DNA of 44,059 nt, taken from positions 1 through 44,059 of the forward strand of contig CAYWGC010000029.1 in the NCBI GenBank assembly GCA_964457755.1. The letters are read 5' to 3'. This document shows, piece by piece, positions 15,284-22,677 of the stretch; within the stretch, counting starts at the first letter, position 1; each line of letters opens with the position of its first letter. Source of the DNA: Tharpella sp964457755. GTDB lineage: Bacteria; Desulfobacterota; Anaeroferrophillalia; Anaeroferrophillales; Tharpellaceae. Under the pieces are notes generated by a model. That model was not told the DNA's origin and did not search any database. It was given only the letters and a program-made list of their open reading frames with translations. Both the position numbers and the translations under genes were made by a program.

Positions 15284-17620
15284 CTATGCTTCCTTTTGGG
15301 TGTTTTCTCCTCTAAGCAGCCAGGCGGCCAGAGCCGGCAGGACAAATACGGCGCCAAGCATATTGACGAGGAAGAGGAAAGTTAACAGAATCCCCATGTC
15401 GGCCTGGAACTGCAACGGCGACCAGATCCAAGTGGCAACCCCGATGGCCAGACTGAAGGCTGTAACCAGAACTCCGTTCCCGGTAATATCCAGGGTTTTC
15501 TCATAGGCTTTGCGAAAGGATTCTCCTTTTTGCAGGGCAGATTTGAAGCTGGCGTATATATAGATACCGTAGTCAACCCCAACCCCGACTCCGAGGGCGA
15601 TAATTGGTAAGGTGTTGACTTTCAGGCCAATTCCTAAAATTGCCATCAGGGCATAACCTAACAGGGAGACCAGGGCTAAGGGAAGGAGTATGCAGATTAC
15701 GGCCCGGATCGAACGAAAGGCAATCAAACAAAAAAGAATAACTGCTCCATAAACGTAAAGTAGAATCGGGGTCTGCGAAGCTTGAACCTCTTCGTTGGTA
15801 GCCGCCATGACGCCGACATTGTTACCCATCAGGGAAAATTTCAGATCTTTGCAACGGCAGGCGTTATCTTCTCTATATTTGCGTGCTGCTGTAACAATAT
15901 TGGTGATGGTTTCTGAAGTATGGTCCTTAGTGAAAAGATAGATTGGCATAACGCTGGCATCAGCGTTCATGAGTCCGCTCGAGCTACTGATAGAAATAAG
16001 GCAACTGGCAATAGAGGGTTCGTTGGTGGGGATTACGCGCCAGAAGGGAGAGCCCTCATTCCAACCGGCGTTGGCAAAGCGCAGATATTTGGCCATGCTT
16101 ATGGTTGAATTGACTCCTTCGACATTGGCCAGATACCACTCAAATTCATCCAGTTCTGTTAAGCTGTTGCAATCGATAAAGGCGTCCGCTTCACAGCCCT
16201 CAACGAAAATCGAAAGGATGTCGACCCCGATAGAGAACTTTTTCGTAATAAAAGCGGTGTCCAGGTTATAGCGTGAATCGGGTCTTAGTTCTGGTACTCC
16301 AGCCTGGGTATCACCAATCTTGATGTCGCTGGCTTTCCAGGCTCCTAAAAGGGCCAGGATCAGGCATAGACCGATAATTATGGTGGCTACTGGACGGCTG
16401 GCGACAGCTGAAAGTCTACGCCAGATAGGCTCGAATAAAGTGGCCTTTCTTTTCAGTTTCTGGCGGTATTTTTCGTTGGCGCTGACATACGAGAGAATTA
16501 CCGGTAAGAGAATAAGATTGGTTAGAATGATGACGGCCACGCCGATCCCGGCAGTCATTGCCATCTCTTGAATGATACGAATTTTAATCAGGAAAATGGT
16601 GGCGAAGCCGATGGTGTCGGTAGCCAGGGCCGTCAGGCCGGGAATCAATAGTGAACTGAAACTGTTTTTTGCCGCCTCAAGTGGTGATTTCCCGGAAAAG
16701 AGTCCGGCCGAGTTGGCGCTGACCATTTGAATGCCGTGGCTTACGGCGATGGCAAAGACCAGAAATGGGACTAAAATACCCATAGGGTCGATGCCGAAAC
16801 CTAAAATTGGTAATAGGCCAAGCTGCCAGATTACGGCAATCAGGGCAACTCCTAAAAGAACCGCTGTGCGGCGTACTGATAGGGTATAAAAGAAAACGAG
16901 CAGGGCGGTTATCAAAAAGGCTACACCGAAAAAGAGCACGACGCGGGCGGCCCCTTTGGTCATGTCGCCCATAACTTTGGCAAAGCCGATGATGTGAACA
17001 TCCAAGTTATCATTCTGGTATTTTTCGCGAATTTCTTCCAGGCGTTGGGCAACTTCGAGAAGGTTTAACTTTTTTCCACTTTGAGGGTCGATCTCCATTA
17101 AGTCGGCTTTGATAAGGGCTGCGGTAAAATCATTAGCGACAAGGCGGCCGACATGGGTTGACTTAAGGAGATTGTTGCGTACTATTTCCAAGTATTCCTG
17201 GTTCGGGGCAAAGTCTGCTGGGACCAGGGATCCCCCAGCAAAACCCTCCTCTGTTACTTCAGTAAACCGGGCATTAGGGGTGAAAATTGAGATTACCCGG
17301 CTGCGATCAACCCCGGGCAGAAAGAAGATCTCATCAGTTACTTTCTGGATTGCGTTAAAAAACTCAGGTGTGAAGATGTCTCCCGATTTAGGTGCCAGAG
17401 CGACGAGAACCTTGTTGGCTCCGCCAAACTCTTTTTGGTGCCGCACATAAGTCTGCATGAACTCGTGCTCCATCGGCACAAGTTTGGTAAACCCAGCATC
17501 AATTTTCAGGTTGCTGGCAGAATAGCCCATGAAAAGGGTTATCAGACCAAAAATGATGATGATAGGAAGCCGGTTACGAAAAATGAGAGTTTCGGCAGCA
17601 GGGATAAAACGAGAAAACAT
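15284..17620 (-). CDS. RND superfamily (MMPL/HpnN-type) membrane transporter
   Basis: The 778-residue protein has two similar halves, each with one N-terminal membrane helix (residues ~18-38 and ~400-420), a large periplasmic loop, and a cluster of five helices (~220-375 and ~615-765). Typical features are the first loop LKIDAGFTKLVPMEHEF, GIDPMGILVPFLVFAIAVSHGIQM, and in the second half LIAFRSIRAVICILLPLALVSLLGYALM and GVGVGVDYGIYIYA. Proton-driven RND/MMPL proteins move lipids or other hydrophobic molecules. The DUF1302, DUF1329 and YCF48 genes immediately upstream are frequent companions of this subfamily. The substrate is unknown. The start has no strong ribosome binding site. Confidence 0.92.
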   Translation of the reverse strand: MFSRFIPAAETLIFRNRLPIIIIFGLITLFMGYSASNLKIDAGFTKLVPMEHEFMQTYVRHQKEFGGANKVLVALAPKSGDIFTPEFFNAIQKVTDEIFFLPGVDRSRVISIFTPNARFTEVTEEGFAGGSLVPADFAPNQEYLEIVRNNLLKSTHVGRLVANDFTAALIKADLMEIDPQSGKKLNLLEVAQRLEEIREKYQNDNLDVHIIGFAKVMGDMTKGAARVVLFFGVAFLITALLVFFYTLSVRRTAVLLGVALIAVIWQLGLLPILGFGIDPMGILVPFLVFAIAVSHGIQMVSANSAGLFSGKSPLEAAKNSFSSLLIPGLTALATDTIGFATIFLIKIRIIQEMAMTAGIGVAVIILTNLILLPVILSYVSANEKYRQKLKRKATLFEPIWRRLSAVASRPVATIIIGLCLILALLGAWKASDIKIGDTQAGVPELRPDSRYNLDTAFITKKFSIGVDILSIFVEGCEADAFIDCNSLTELDEFEWYLANVEGVNSTISMAKYLRFANAGWNEGSPFWRVIPTNEPSIASCLISISSSSGLMNADASVMPIYLFTKDHTSETITNIVTAARKYREDNACRCKDLKFSLMGNNVGVMAATNEEVQASQTPILLYVYGAVILFCLIAFRSIRAVICILLPLALVSLLGYALMAILGIGLKVNTLPIIALGVGVGVDYGIYIYASFKSALQKGESFRKAYEKTLDITGNGVLVTAFSLAIGVATWIWSPLQFQADMGILLTFLFLVNMLGAVFVLPALAAWLLRGENTQKEA

Positions 17621-17721
17621 TGTTAAATAGCCTATTAGTTTAGAGAGTAGATTCGAAATCAGGAACCAGGAATCTGTTTAAAAGAAAGAGAGTTGGTGTA
17701 ATCTTTTAAATCTTATTAGAC

Positions 17722-18783
17722 TTATTGTTGACTTTCGTCGGCGTCAGATGGGGTAGATTTTTGATATAGGTTTTTGGGCAAGGTTTTAAAACCTTTCTCC
17801 CCGGCAACCACAATGGTGCCAGCCTTGGTGATTGCAATAGATGTCAGGGAAACCCGGTCGGGCTGTTGCAGAGTGAAGTTTACACCGCCATCTGAACTGG
17901 TTAGAATAACTCCAGCCATGCCTGTAACCACGATGGTTCCGTTAGGTAGTTGAGTGGCATCGGTGAGCAGGGCCGTGGTTTTGGTCTCGATTTGCTCCCA
18001 ACAATCTCCCCCATTTGTAGATCGAAAAATGTGGCCTCGCAAACCGTATGCCAGCAGGGTTTCACCCCCCAGCGGTAAAATTCCGAAAAAAGATCCTCCA
18101 TACGGAGATGGTAACTCTTTCCAGGTCTCACCATTATTATCCGAACGAAAAAGATAACCCGCTTCAGCTGCAATATATAAAATCCCGGCGCCACTTCGGG
18201 CAATTCCGTTAAGGTGAAAATCAAAGGGCATGGACTCTTCATCATCCAAATCCTGGGTTGCATCTTTTTCAATAACAAATTCTTTGGGTGTCCAGTTCTT
18301 ACCGCCGTCTATGGTCGTCATAAACTTAGCATAGGCACCAATGGCAAAACCAAAATTATCGGTTACGATAACATCAAAGAGCGGTCTCTCTTCTTCTGGG
18401 GCGGCACTCAAAAGCTTCCAGTTTTGGCCGCCATCTTCAGTTTCCAGAATTACCGCGCCATGGCCTACCGTCCAGCCTCGCTGTTGGTCGGAAAAATAAA
18501 CGCTGGTGAGCATGTTTCTGGTCGGAGATTCAACTTGTTGCCACGATTGTGCATCATCATCAGATATGAGAATGTGTCCGCGCCAACCAGTAGCAACAAG
18601 GCGTTGTCCAGCATTTGTGAGATCGAGAATTAGCGACTTTGCGGCTCGCGGCATCAAAAGGGCAGGTTTCTCGGTCTGGTCGGCTAGGCTTGAGCCGGAT
18701 GTTATAACCAAGAACGCCAATAAGTATAAACACAGGACAGAAAAACCCCTGGTTTTGATAGTGTAATTACCTGTAAAGATCAT
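17722..18783 (-). CDS. Exported YCF48/BNR-repeat beta-propeller protein
   Basis: The 353-residue protein begins with a cleavable-looking signal peptide (hydrophobic segment around residues 14-30, then SSLADQ). It has about five to six repeated blades with the Asp-box style S-D-D-A-Q-S-W, T-E-D-G-G-Q-N-W, T-I-D-G-G-K-N-W, S-D-N-N-G-E-T-W, S-T-N-G-G-D-C-W and S-S-D-G-G-V-N-F, as in the YCF48/HCF136 family. Such propellers are periplasmic scaffolds. Its association with an RND transporter, a barrel and DUF1329 suggests an envelope-spanning export assembly (inference). It starts just after a strong hairpin at 18795-18846, so its level may be set below that of the upstream genes. Confidence 0.9.
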   Translation of the reverse strand: MIFTGNYTIKTRGFSVLCLYLLAFLVITSGSSLADQTEKPALLMPRAAKSLILDLTNAGQRLVATGWRGHILISDDDAQSWQQVESPTRNMLTSVYFSDQQRGWTVGHGAVILETEDGGQNWKLLSAAPEEERPLFDVIVTDNFGFAIGAYAKFMTTIDGGKNWTPKEFVIEKDATQDLDDEESMPFDFHLNGIARSGAGILYIAAEAGYLFRSDNNGETWKELPSPYGGSFFGILPLGGETLLAYGLRGHIFRSTNGGDCWEQIETKTTALLTDATQLPNGTIVVTGMAGVILTSSDGGVNFTLQQPDRVSLTSIAITKAGTIVVAGEKGFKTLPKNLYQKSTPSDADESQQ

Positions 18784-18794
18784 TTTTTTCCTGT

Positions 18795-18846
18795 AAAAAA
18801 CCCCGTCTCTACAATTTTGGCAGGACGGGGTTTTTTATCATGAGTG
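18795..18846. terminator. Strong intrinsic terminator or attenuator inside the export cluster
   Basis: AAAAAACCCCGTC (18795-18807) pairs perfectly with GACGGGGTTTTTT (18834-18846). Because A and T runs flank both sides, it can act in either direction. On the minus strand it sits directly between the DUF1329 gene and the YCF48 gene, where partial read-through would lower YCF48 and RND expression. Confidence 0.85.
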
Positions 18847-18851
18847 ATAAT

Positions 18852-20216
18852 TTAGCGTTTCCCGCTCCGTCGCAAGGCGCTTGGTGAAAAGTCTTCTACC
18901 GGAAAGTTTTCTGTGAAGATGTAGGTGTTTTTTTCCTCGTTATCGAGGTAGTAGAAAACATAACGTCCTGCCGATAGGTCGTAATGAATTTCAGATGTAC
19001 TCCAGGAACAAGGCAAATCATAATAGTTCATGACGAAAGCTTCCGAAAAACGCCACAGTTGATCACGATTATCATATTTGTCCGTAGCAACCACGGCCCA
19101 AGTGTCTTCGTCAAGGTAGAAAACCCTTTTTTTGTAGATATGACGGGTGCCCTTTTTCAGGTTGGCCTCTATGACCCAGACCCGGTGGAGCTCATAGCGT
19201 AGATAATCTGGGTTGTAGTGTCCCGGTTGAATAATATCTTTATATTTTAACTGGTCGCTGTGAAGCTTGTAACTGTTGTAGGCGATGTACATCTCTTTTT
19301 TGCCCAGAATTTTCCATTCATAACGCTCGGGGCTGCCGTTGTACATCTCGTAATCGTCCATCGTCCGTAAGCCGTCAGAGCCGGTGCCGGGGGTATCGAA
19401 GGCCACCTGGGGGGCCCGGCGGACACGGCGTTGCCCTGGGTTATAGGTCCAGGCTTTACGTGCTTCTTTGCTTTGGTTCAAGGTGTCATGGACTGCCAGC
19501 AGGCGTCCGGCGACTCTTGGCGGTCCCAGTAAATCCATCAGGAAATATAAAATTACATTGTCCATTTTTTCGTCAGTCATTCCTGGAAGAGAGTACTGCC
19601 AGCGAACCTTCGTATTCTCTTTGCCAAGGTTGTAACTTCCACCTCTGGTTACTGGTGAGTAGACAAAGGTGCGGTCAATACAAACCCCACGCCAGTGAAC
19701 CAGGTGGTTCCAGATCGCTTCCAAGCCATTTTCAGGGATCGGGAAAGGAATGCCTTCTCCCACATTCAAAATGCCGTTGCCATCTTCGCTCAAGGTTGCG
19801 TTCTGGGCGATCCGTTCGGTCGCATCATAGATTCTCTGCGGAAATGAGGCACTTCTGTGGGTCGGGTAGACATTGAGAAAATAGTTCTCGTCAGCTTCGA
19901 GCAGGGCTTTATGCCCCTCTGTAAGCTGGTCGACGTATTCTGCCATATTGGCCTTGTTGATCTTGAAAAGCACTTTGTCGTCGGCGAAAGGATCTGGGTG
20001 GTGGTCGCCGGGTTTGTAGTTGGTGGGTGGGGTAGTGATTCCGCCATTCCAGGCCGGGATTGTACCTTTGGCATTTCCGGCTTTTTCGCCGCCTACGGGA
20101 GTGAGGTCTTTTCCCAACCGGGCCGCATCTGCGGCCGAAATTTTAGCCTGAACTCCAGATGCACAAAGCATCATGGTGAACAGTAGAACAGTTATAATTC
20201 CAATGGTTTTTCGCAT
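18852..20216 (-). CDS. DUF1329 exported protein
   Basis: The 454-residue protein has a signal peptide (RKTIGIITVLLFTMMLCASGVQA, cleaved near residue 24). DUF1329 features follow: AADAARLGKDLTPVGGEKAGN, IPAWNGGITTPP near residue 55, and blocks rich in Trp, Tyr and Arg such as YNSYKLHSDQLKYKDI, HRVWVIEANLKKGTRHIYKKR and YFLDEDTWAVVATDKYD. DUF1329 is related to the LolA/LolB lipid-binding fold and is nearly always encoded next to DUF1302. It probably handles a lipid-like molecule in the periplasm or at the outer membrane (inference). The start has AAAGGAGAAATAAT; it is 17 bases downstream of the DUF1302 gene. Confidence 0.93.
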   Translation of the reverse strand: MRKTIGIITVLLFTMMLCASGVQAKISAADAARLGKDLTPVGGEKAGNAKGTIPAWNGGITTPPTNYKPGDHHPDPFADDKVLFKINKANMAEYVDQLTEGHKALLEADENYFLNVYPTHRSASFPQRIYDATERIAQNATLSEDGNGILNVGEGIPFPIPENGLEAIWNHLVHWRGVCIDRTFVYSPVTRGGSYNLGKENTKVRWQYSLPGMTDEKMDNVILYFLMDLLGPPRVAGRLLAVHDTLNQSKEARKAWTYNPGQRRVRRAPQVAFDTPGTGSDGLRTMDDYEMYNGSPERYEWKILGKKEMYIAYNSYKLHSDQLKYKDIIQPGHYNPDYLRYELHRVWVIEANLKKGTRHIYKKRVFYLDEDTWAVVATDKYDNRDQLWRFSEAFVMNYYDLPCSWSTSEIHYDLSAGRYVFYYLDNEEKNTYIFTENFPVEDFSPSALRRSGKR

Positions 20217-20233
20217 ATTATTTCTCCTTTATA

Positions 20234-22147
20234 TTAGAAACTGTATTTTACGTTAAGGCCGATGAAATCCCGGTCGTTAATCGCGTTGTAAGCGTCGGCA
20301 CCAAAATAGTTGGTATAGCTTACATCAGCTGTCCAGGACGAAAGATAGTTCGCCGTAAGGCCTAAGGTTACAGCTTTCCGGTCGTTGAGGAAGGGCCCGC
20401 CTAATGGGCTTACGCCTTCAACATCATGTGACCAGGCAATGCGAGGTGAAAACCCGATTGGGCCAATGACATTAAAGTAGTCAAGCTTGGCCCGAATCCG
20501 GTAACCCCAGGAATCGGCATCGGCAAAATGACTCGAACTCTCTTGTGGTTGACCGAGGGCAACCGCTCCCGCAGCTCCACCCGGAGTTGAGGTCATCGGG
20601 CCTTCGAGACGGAGTTTGTTTTTGCTCGGCATGCTGCAGATATGCTCCCAGCCGATTTCGCCGATGATCGCACCACCCTTTGAGCCCAACCAGGAGATTG
20701 GAGGTAGAAGATAGGTTAAGGTTGTTTGTACCTGAACAATGTCCCTTTCAATAAAGCCCTTAATGAGATCACCGGGCATTATCTGTCCCAACTGACCGGT
20801 TTGGCCATAGACTGGATTCAGCGGGGAGAGAAAGCCTTGCAGGAGCTCGAGATCGTCGATCTGCAAAGGTGCATCAGGTCGATAAGATATTTCACCCTGC
20901 CAGCCGATACTGGCGACTTCGGTGTTGAAAGCTACACCATAGAGATCCAGATCTTCTTCATAAGCGGTATAGTATCTAGAGCTTTTGGCGTAGGCGTCGA
21001 CAGCGACAGCGTTTCCGGTGGCTTTGCCTGTCGCTGCAGCCAGCGCATCTACAGCCGGGTTAGTGCCGGGGGCAACCCCGGCCTTCTGGTAGACCGCCAT
21101 TGCAGCCGCTTGTCCCGCAGCTGCAGCCTTGGCGCCAGCTTGTTGGAGAGCTGCCATATCCCCAGTTTGCACATGCATATTAAAGAGGTGGTTATGATAG
21201 TTCATGGCGTAGAAACTGAACTCGGTACTATGGAGGGCCTCGGAATAATATCTTAAGGCTACACCATATTGACCCTGACTGTCGGCATTTTCAGTCTTGC
21301 CTCTGGGGACACCCATAAATGTGTCTTCTATCGACGCATCTTTCATATCTGGGACCGCACCAAAACCCAGCATCAGTTTTTCGGCGCCTTCTCCGATAAA
21401 ATCAGCCCCACTGAAATAGGTGCCCGAGGGGTCGAGTTTGGTCTCTTCCCAATCATACTCATAGAAAGCTTCGATGGAGAAGTTATCAGTCGGGTTGATC
21501 GTGGCAAAGATCATCCCTTCAGGAGTCAGGGCTTCTTTTAACTCGGCGCCTGGTACCCGGAATTTAGAAACGTTAACGGAGTTGATCGAATTAATACTGT
21601 TTGGGATAAAAGTCGATTCACCCCAACTTACAATTTGGTCACCTATGCGAATCTGAAAGGGCATTCCTGCCACTTCGTTAGTAATCCAGAGATAACAGTC
21701 AAGGAGGTCAATGTATCTGCCGACCGCATCTCTAGCGTCTGAAGAGAGGTCGTAATAATCTCGGTCACCTTTTTCGTTTTCATAGTCATACATCGCTGTG
21801 GCGCGGACAAATGCGCCGATCCAGCCAGCGTCAATATCAAGGTCTGAAGTTATTTTCAGAGCGTTGCTGATGAGTCCGGTGTCATAGTTCATGTTGCCGT
21901 CATCATAATTATTAGAGTGTTTAGTGCCGCCTTTGGTTAAGCCGAGAATATCTTTGTCGCGATTCTCGACGCGCCACATCAAGCCGTAGGAGATGGTGGA
22001 GTCAAGTTGGATTCTGACTGCATCATTTTCAAAGGCTGTGAACGCCTGGGCTTGCGGGCTGAAAGCCAATAGCCCCGCAAACACCATGATCAAATAGCTG
22101 ACCATGAACTTCTGAAACACTCTTTTGCCAAATTGCTCTTGCCTCAT
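20234..22147 (-). CDS. DUF1302 outer-membrane beta-barrel protein
   Basis: The 637-residue protein has a signal peptide near residues 12-36 (VSYLIMVFAGLLAFSPQAQA), then FENDAVRIQLDSTISYGLMWRVE and many alternating aromatic strands. It ends in GLNVKYSF with a terminal Phe, the usual barrel-assembly signal. An Ala-rich insertion around residues 325-385 (QQAGAKAAAAGQAAAMAVY) is low complexity and probably an extracellular loop or helix. The frame is open 48 codons further upstream, but ATG 22147 gives a proper signal peptide and follows AGGAGGAGAGGTT. It is the first gene of the cluster DUF1302-DUF1329-YCF48-RND, about 120 bases downstream of a sigma-54 promoter. Confidence 0.92.
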   Translation of the reverse strand: MRQEQFGKRVFQKFMVSYLIMVFAGLLAFSPQAQAFTAFENDAVRIQLDSTISYGLMWRVENRDKDILGLTKGGTKHSNNYDDGNMNYDTGLISNALKITSDLDIDAGWIGAFVRATAMYDYENEKGDRDYYDLSSDARDAVGRYIDLLDCYLWITNEVAGMPFQIRIGDQIVSWGESTFIPNSINSINSVNVSKFRVPGAELKEALTPEGMIFATINPTDNFSIEAFYEYDWEETKLDPSGTYFSGADFIGEGAEKLMLGFGAVPDMKDASIEDTFMGVPRGKTENADSQGQYGVALRYYSEALHSTEFSFYAMNYHNHLFNMHVQTGDMAALQQAGAKAAAAGQAAAMAVYQKAGVAPGTNPAVDALAAATGKATGNAVAVDAYAKSSRYYTAYEEDLDLYGVAFNTEVASIGWQGEISYRPDAPLQIDDLELLQGFLSPLNPVYGQTGQLGQIMPGDLIKGFIERDIVQVQTTLTYLLPPISWLGSKGGAIIGEIGWEHICSMPSKNKLRLEGPMTSTPGGAAGAVALGQPQESSSHFADADSWGYRIRAKLDYFNVIGPIGFSPRIAWSHDVEGVSPLGGPFLNDRKAVTLGLTANYLSSWTADVSYTNYFGADAYNAINDRDFIGLNVKYSF

Positions 22148-22279
22148 AACCTCTCCTCCTTGAAAGTTAAAACTGTATAATGGAAACCGTGCTTGCATAT
22201 ATGCATTTGCGGTCATCTTGATACTCATAAAACAATTTTCTAATTTTTGCAACTTAGAAGAATGAAAAAATTCTAATTT

Positions 22280-22295
22280 TGCAACATGCATGCCG
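22280..22295 (-). promoter_or_regulatory. Sigma-54 (-24/-12) promoter for the DUF1302 cluster
   Basis: On the minus strand CGGCATGCATGTTGCA matches the sigma-54 consensus TGGCACxxxxxTTGCW, with GG (22294-22293) and GC (22282-22281) exactly ten bases apart. The predicted start of transcription is near 22270, leaving a leader of about 120 bases before ATG 22147. The divergent neighbour encodes a sigma-54 activator. Confidence 0.7.
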
Positions 22296-22677
22296 TTTTA
22301 ATTTTCCCAGTCGCGTATTTTTCGCCAACTTGCATTTTTTGTTTATCGCATATAACGTTCGTATTGACGGCTTGGGTTGGTGGCGCCAACTTCTTTTAAG
22401 TATCCTGCTTAAGGTCTGGGTGTAGAAAATTTTAGAGTGTGAATCATGGTTGGAACTTAATCTTAAAGTTTCGAGGTTCTGGGCCTTGTATTTAATAGTG
22501 CCACTATTGACCCTTTTTTCTCGGTGGAACGGTTTACTCTCTTGCTTTTATTGGGGAATGGTGTATTGTGCCATAAGTGACACGACATGCGCCTTTTTTA
22601 TCTCGTTAATGTTTGTGGTTTTGTTTTGCTGAGTTGTTGATGCGCTTAATATTTAAAAATAGTCGAGGTTAATTTCG
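22296..22677. promoter_or_regulatory. Divergent regulatory region with candidate activator sites
   Basis: This is 382 bases without a gene. It holds a perfect 15-bp palindrome AATAGTGCCACTATT at 22494-22508, a related but weaker TATTGTGCCATAAGT at 22564-22578 (10 of 15 positions), a TGGCGCCA palindrome at 22381-22388, and CGCCAACTT twice (22323, 22384). The 15-bp palindrome lies about 200 bases upstream of the -24 element, the usual distance for a sigma-54 activator binding site, and may also give autoregulation of the plus-strand activator gene. Confidence 0.45.

Noticed and set aside
22148..22291. 48-residue upstream extension of the DUF1302 protein
   Set aside because: It would bury the signal peptide and overlap the sigma-54 promoter; ATG 22147 has a strong ribosome binding site.
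22321..22336. A third -24/-12 promoter at CGCCAACTTGCA (plus strand)
   Set aside because: TTGC is present but there is no GG ten bases before the GC.
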